Source of the DNA: a virus
Length of the DNA: 64,000 nucleotides
IMG/VR virus record: IMGVR_UViG_3300018910_000036
Location: 1-64,000 of that record
Direction: 5' to 3' (one strand)
The first letter of the stretch is position 1, and every line of letters starts with the position of its first letter. The position numbers were made by a program, and so were the translations under genes. The notes beneath the pieces were generated by a model, which was given only the letters and a program-made list of their open reading frames with translations, was not told the DNA's origin and did not search any database. Below are positions 63,341-64,000 of this stretch, piece by piece.

Positions 63341-64000
63341 ATGACAGGAGTTTTAAAAGAAAAAATTAAGAGTTTAATTGAACTTGGCTATGAAGGGGAG
63401 TATTGGGATTTAAAAGAAAAATGGCATGATGACAATGGGAAATTGGTACATGATATTTTATGTTTTGCTAATACTTTTCATGACCATGATTGTTATATTA
63501 TAGTTGGAGTTTCTGATTTAGGTGAAATTAAAGGTTTGGAAGAACATGAAAAGAAAAGACAAGCAAATCTAATAGATATGCTTAGAAATATTAGCTTTGC
63601 TGGTGACAGACCGAAAGTGTTTTTAAAATCATTATTAATAGATGGAAAATTCATTGATGTATTAATCATTCCAAATTCAATAAATGTTCCTTATTTTTTG
63701 AGGAAACCGTACAGAAAAGTTAAGGAAGGATACATCTATACAAGAACTGGAGATAGTAATACTCCAATTAATCAAAATTCTTCAATATCAACCATTGAAT
63801 CGTTATGGAAAAAGCGATTTGGCTTTAACAAAACAGGACTAGAAAGGTTCAGTCATCTTTTGAAAGATAAAGATAATTGGAACTCCAATGATTATGGATA
63901 CTATCATACTCTTAGTCCAGAGTATGCAATGAAATATAAGTTCTCTGATTCATTAAGAGAGACTATATCAGAGTTCTATTCTTATGTAATGTATAATGAG
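63341..64000 (+). CDS. AlbA_2/Schlafen-type protein, N-terminal 220 aa, cut by the window end
   Basis: Opening of the AlbA_2 (Schlafen AAA_4) fold: YEGEYWDLKEKWHDD, LVHDILCFANT, IIVGVSDLGEIKGLE, MLRNISF, DVLIIPNS, VPYFLRKP and YIYTRTGDSNTP. Related proteins include nucleases and defence or tRNA-targeting factors. ATG after GAGAGGAAAGG. The frame is open at the last base, so length and C-terminal domain are unknown. Confidence 0.82.
   Translation, partial: MTGVLKEKIKSLIELGYEGEYWDLKEKWHDDNGKLVHDILCFANTFHDHDCYIIVGVSDLGEIKGLEEHEKKRQANLIDMLRNISFAGDRPKVFLKSLLIDGKFIDVLIIPNSINVPYFLRKPYRKVKEGYIYTRTGDSNTPINQNSSISTIESLWKKRFGFNKTGLERFSHLLKDKDNWNSNDYGYYHTLSPEYAMKYKFSDSLRETISEFYSYVMYNE

Noticed and set aside
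49171-64000. Arbitrium system (aimR/aimP)
   Set aside because: No TPR-type receptor of about 380 aa and no short exported GxP/xRG-type peptide gene were found in this window.

Overview
The window is the interior of a large SPbeta-like temperate Bacillus phage or prophage (Bacillus subtilis group). Hallmark genes are a YonO-type single-subunit RNA polymerase, a YonK homologue, an HU-like YonN, a YomM tyrosine recombinase, a giant YomI/CwlP-type tape measure carrying cell-wall hydrolase domains, and SPbeta-style head and tail genes in SPbeta order. Base composition, AAGGAGG-type ribosome sites and frequent TTG/GTG starts fit a low-GC Bacillus host. No attachment site, arbitrium (aimR/aimP) gene or host flank is visible, so both ends of the window lie inside the element.

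Layout. (1) Positions 1-46.1 kb read almost entirely on the minus strand: lysis (0-2.2 kb), tail spike, baseplate and distal tail (2.4-9.4 kb), the tape measure with two group I introns (9.5-16.7 kb), an accessory island (16.8-20.8 kb: small membrane proteins, a RelE-type toxin-antitoxin pair, two genes of opposite orientation), YomM (21-22 kb), tail fibre, collagen-like protein and tail tube (22-26.5 kb), connectors (26.5-29.6 kb), capsid, decoration, protease/scaffold, portal and terminase (29.6-37 kb), and yonG-K-type genes (37-39.7 kb). Upstream of yonK are a 518-base structured non-coding gap, a DIP1984-like gene, a tRNA-Trp, a ~650-base highly structured non-coding segment, HU, a zinc-ribbon gene and yonO with its small upstream gene. 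(2) 46.4-49 kb is a cargo segment: a QueC-like enzyme, a remnant of an ABC ATPase, a HIT-domain protein and a small secreted protein. (3) 49-64 kb reads on the plus strand and holds mostly small early-type genes, a YonT-type type I toxin, a GIY-YIG nuclease sharing a C-terminal domain with the neighbouring P-loop protein, a Cro-like regulator, a miniature kinase-like protein, and a truncated AlbA_2/Schlafen-type protein at the edge.

How it works together. Host RNA polymerase probably reads yonO from the TAGACA-17-TATAAT promoter near 46.28 kb, and YonO then transcribes the late genes from upstream of yonK. Several intrinsic terminators inside the late cluster have no obvious promoter behind them, so they are either read through by the phage polymerase or used for tuning. 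Five plus-strand units in 49-59 kb start at TTGACT-17-TATAAT promoters whose spacer is a GACTAT-AATAGTC palindrome, a repeated operator that resembles what has been described as the SPbeta repeated element.

The most unusual signals are the large structured RNA beside tRNA-Trp, a composite repeat (TATAACAGC, then TTGCGGGCA exactly 21 bases downstream) before the Cro-like gene and again at 61.8 kb, the paired group I introns, and the QueC/HIT cargo.
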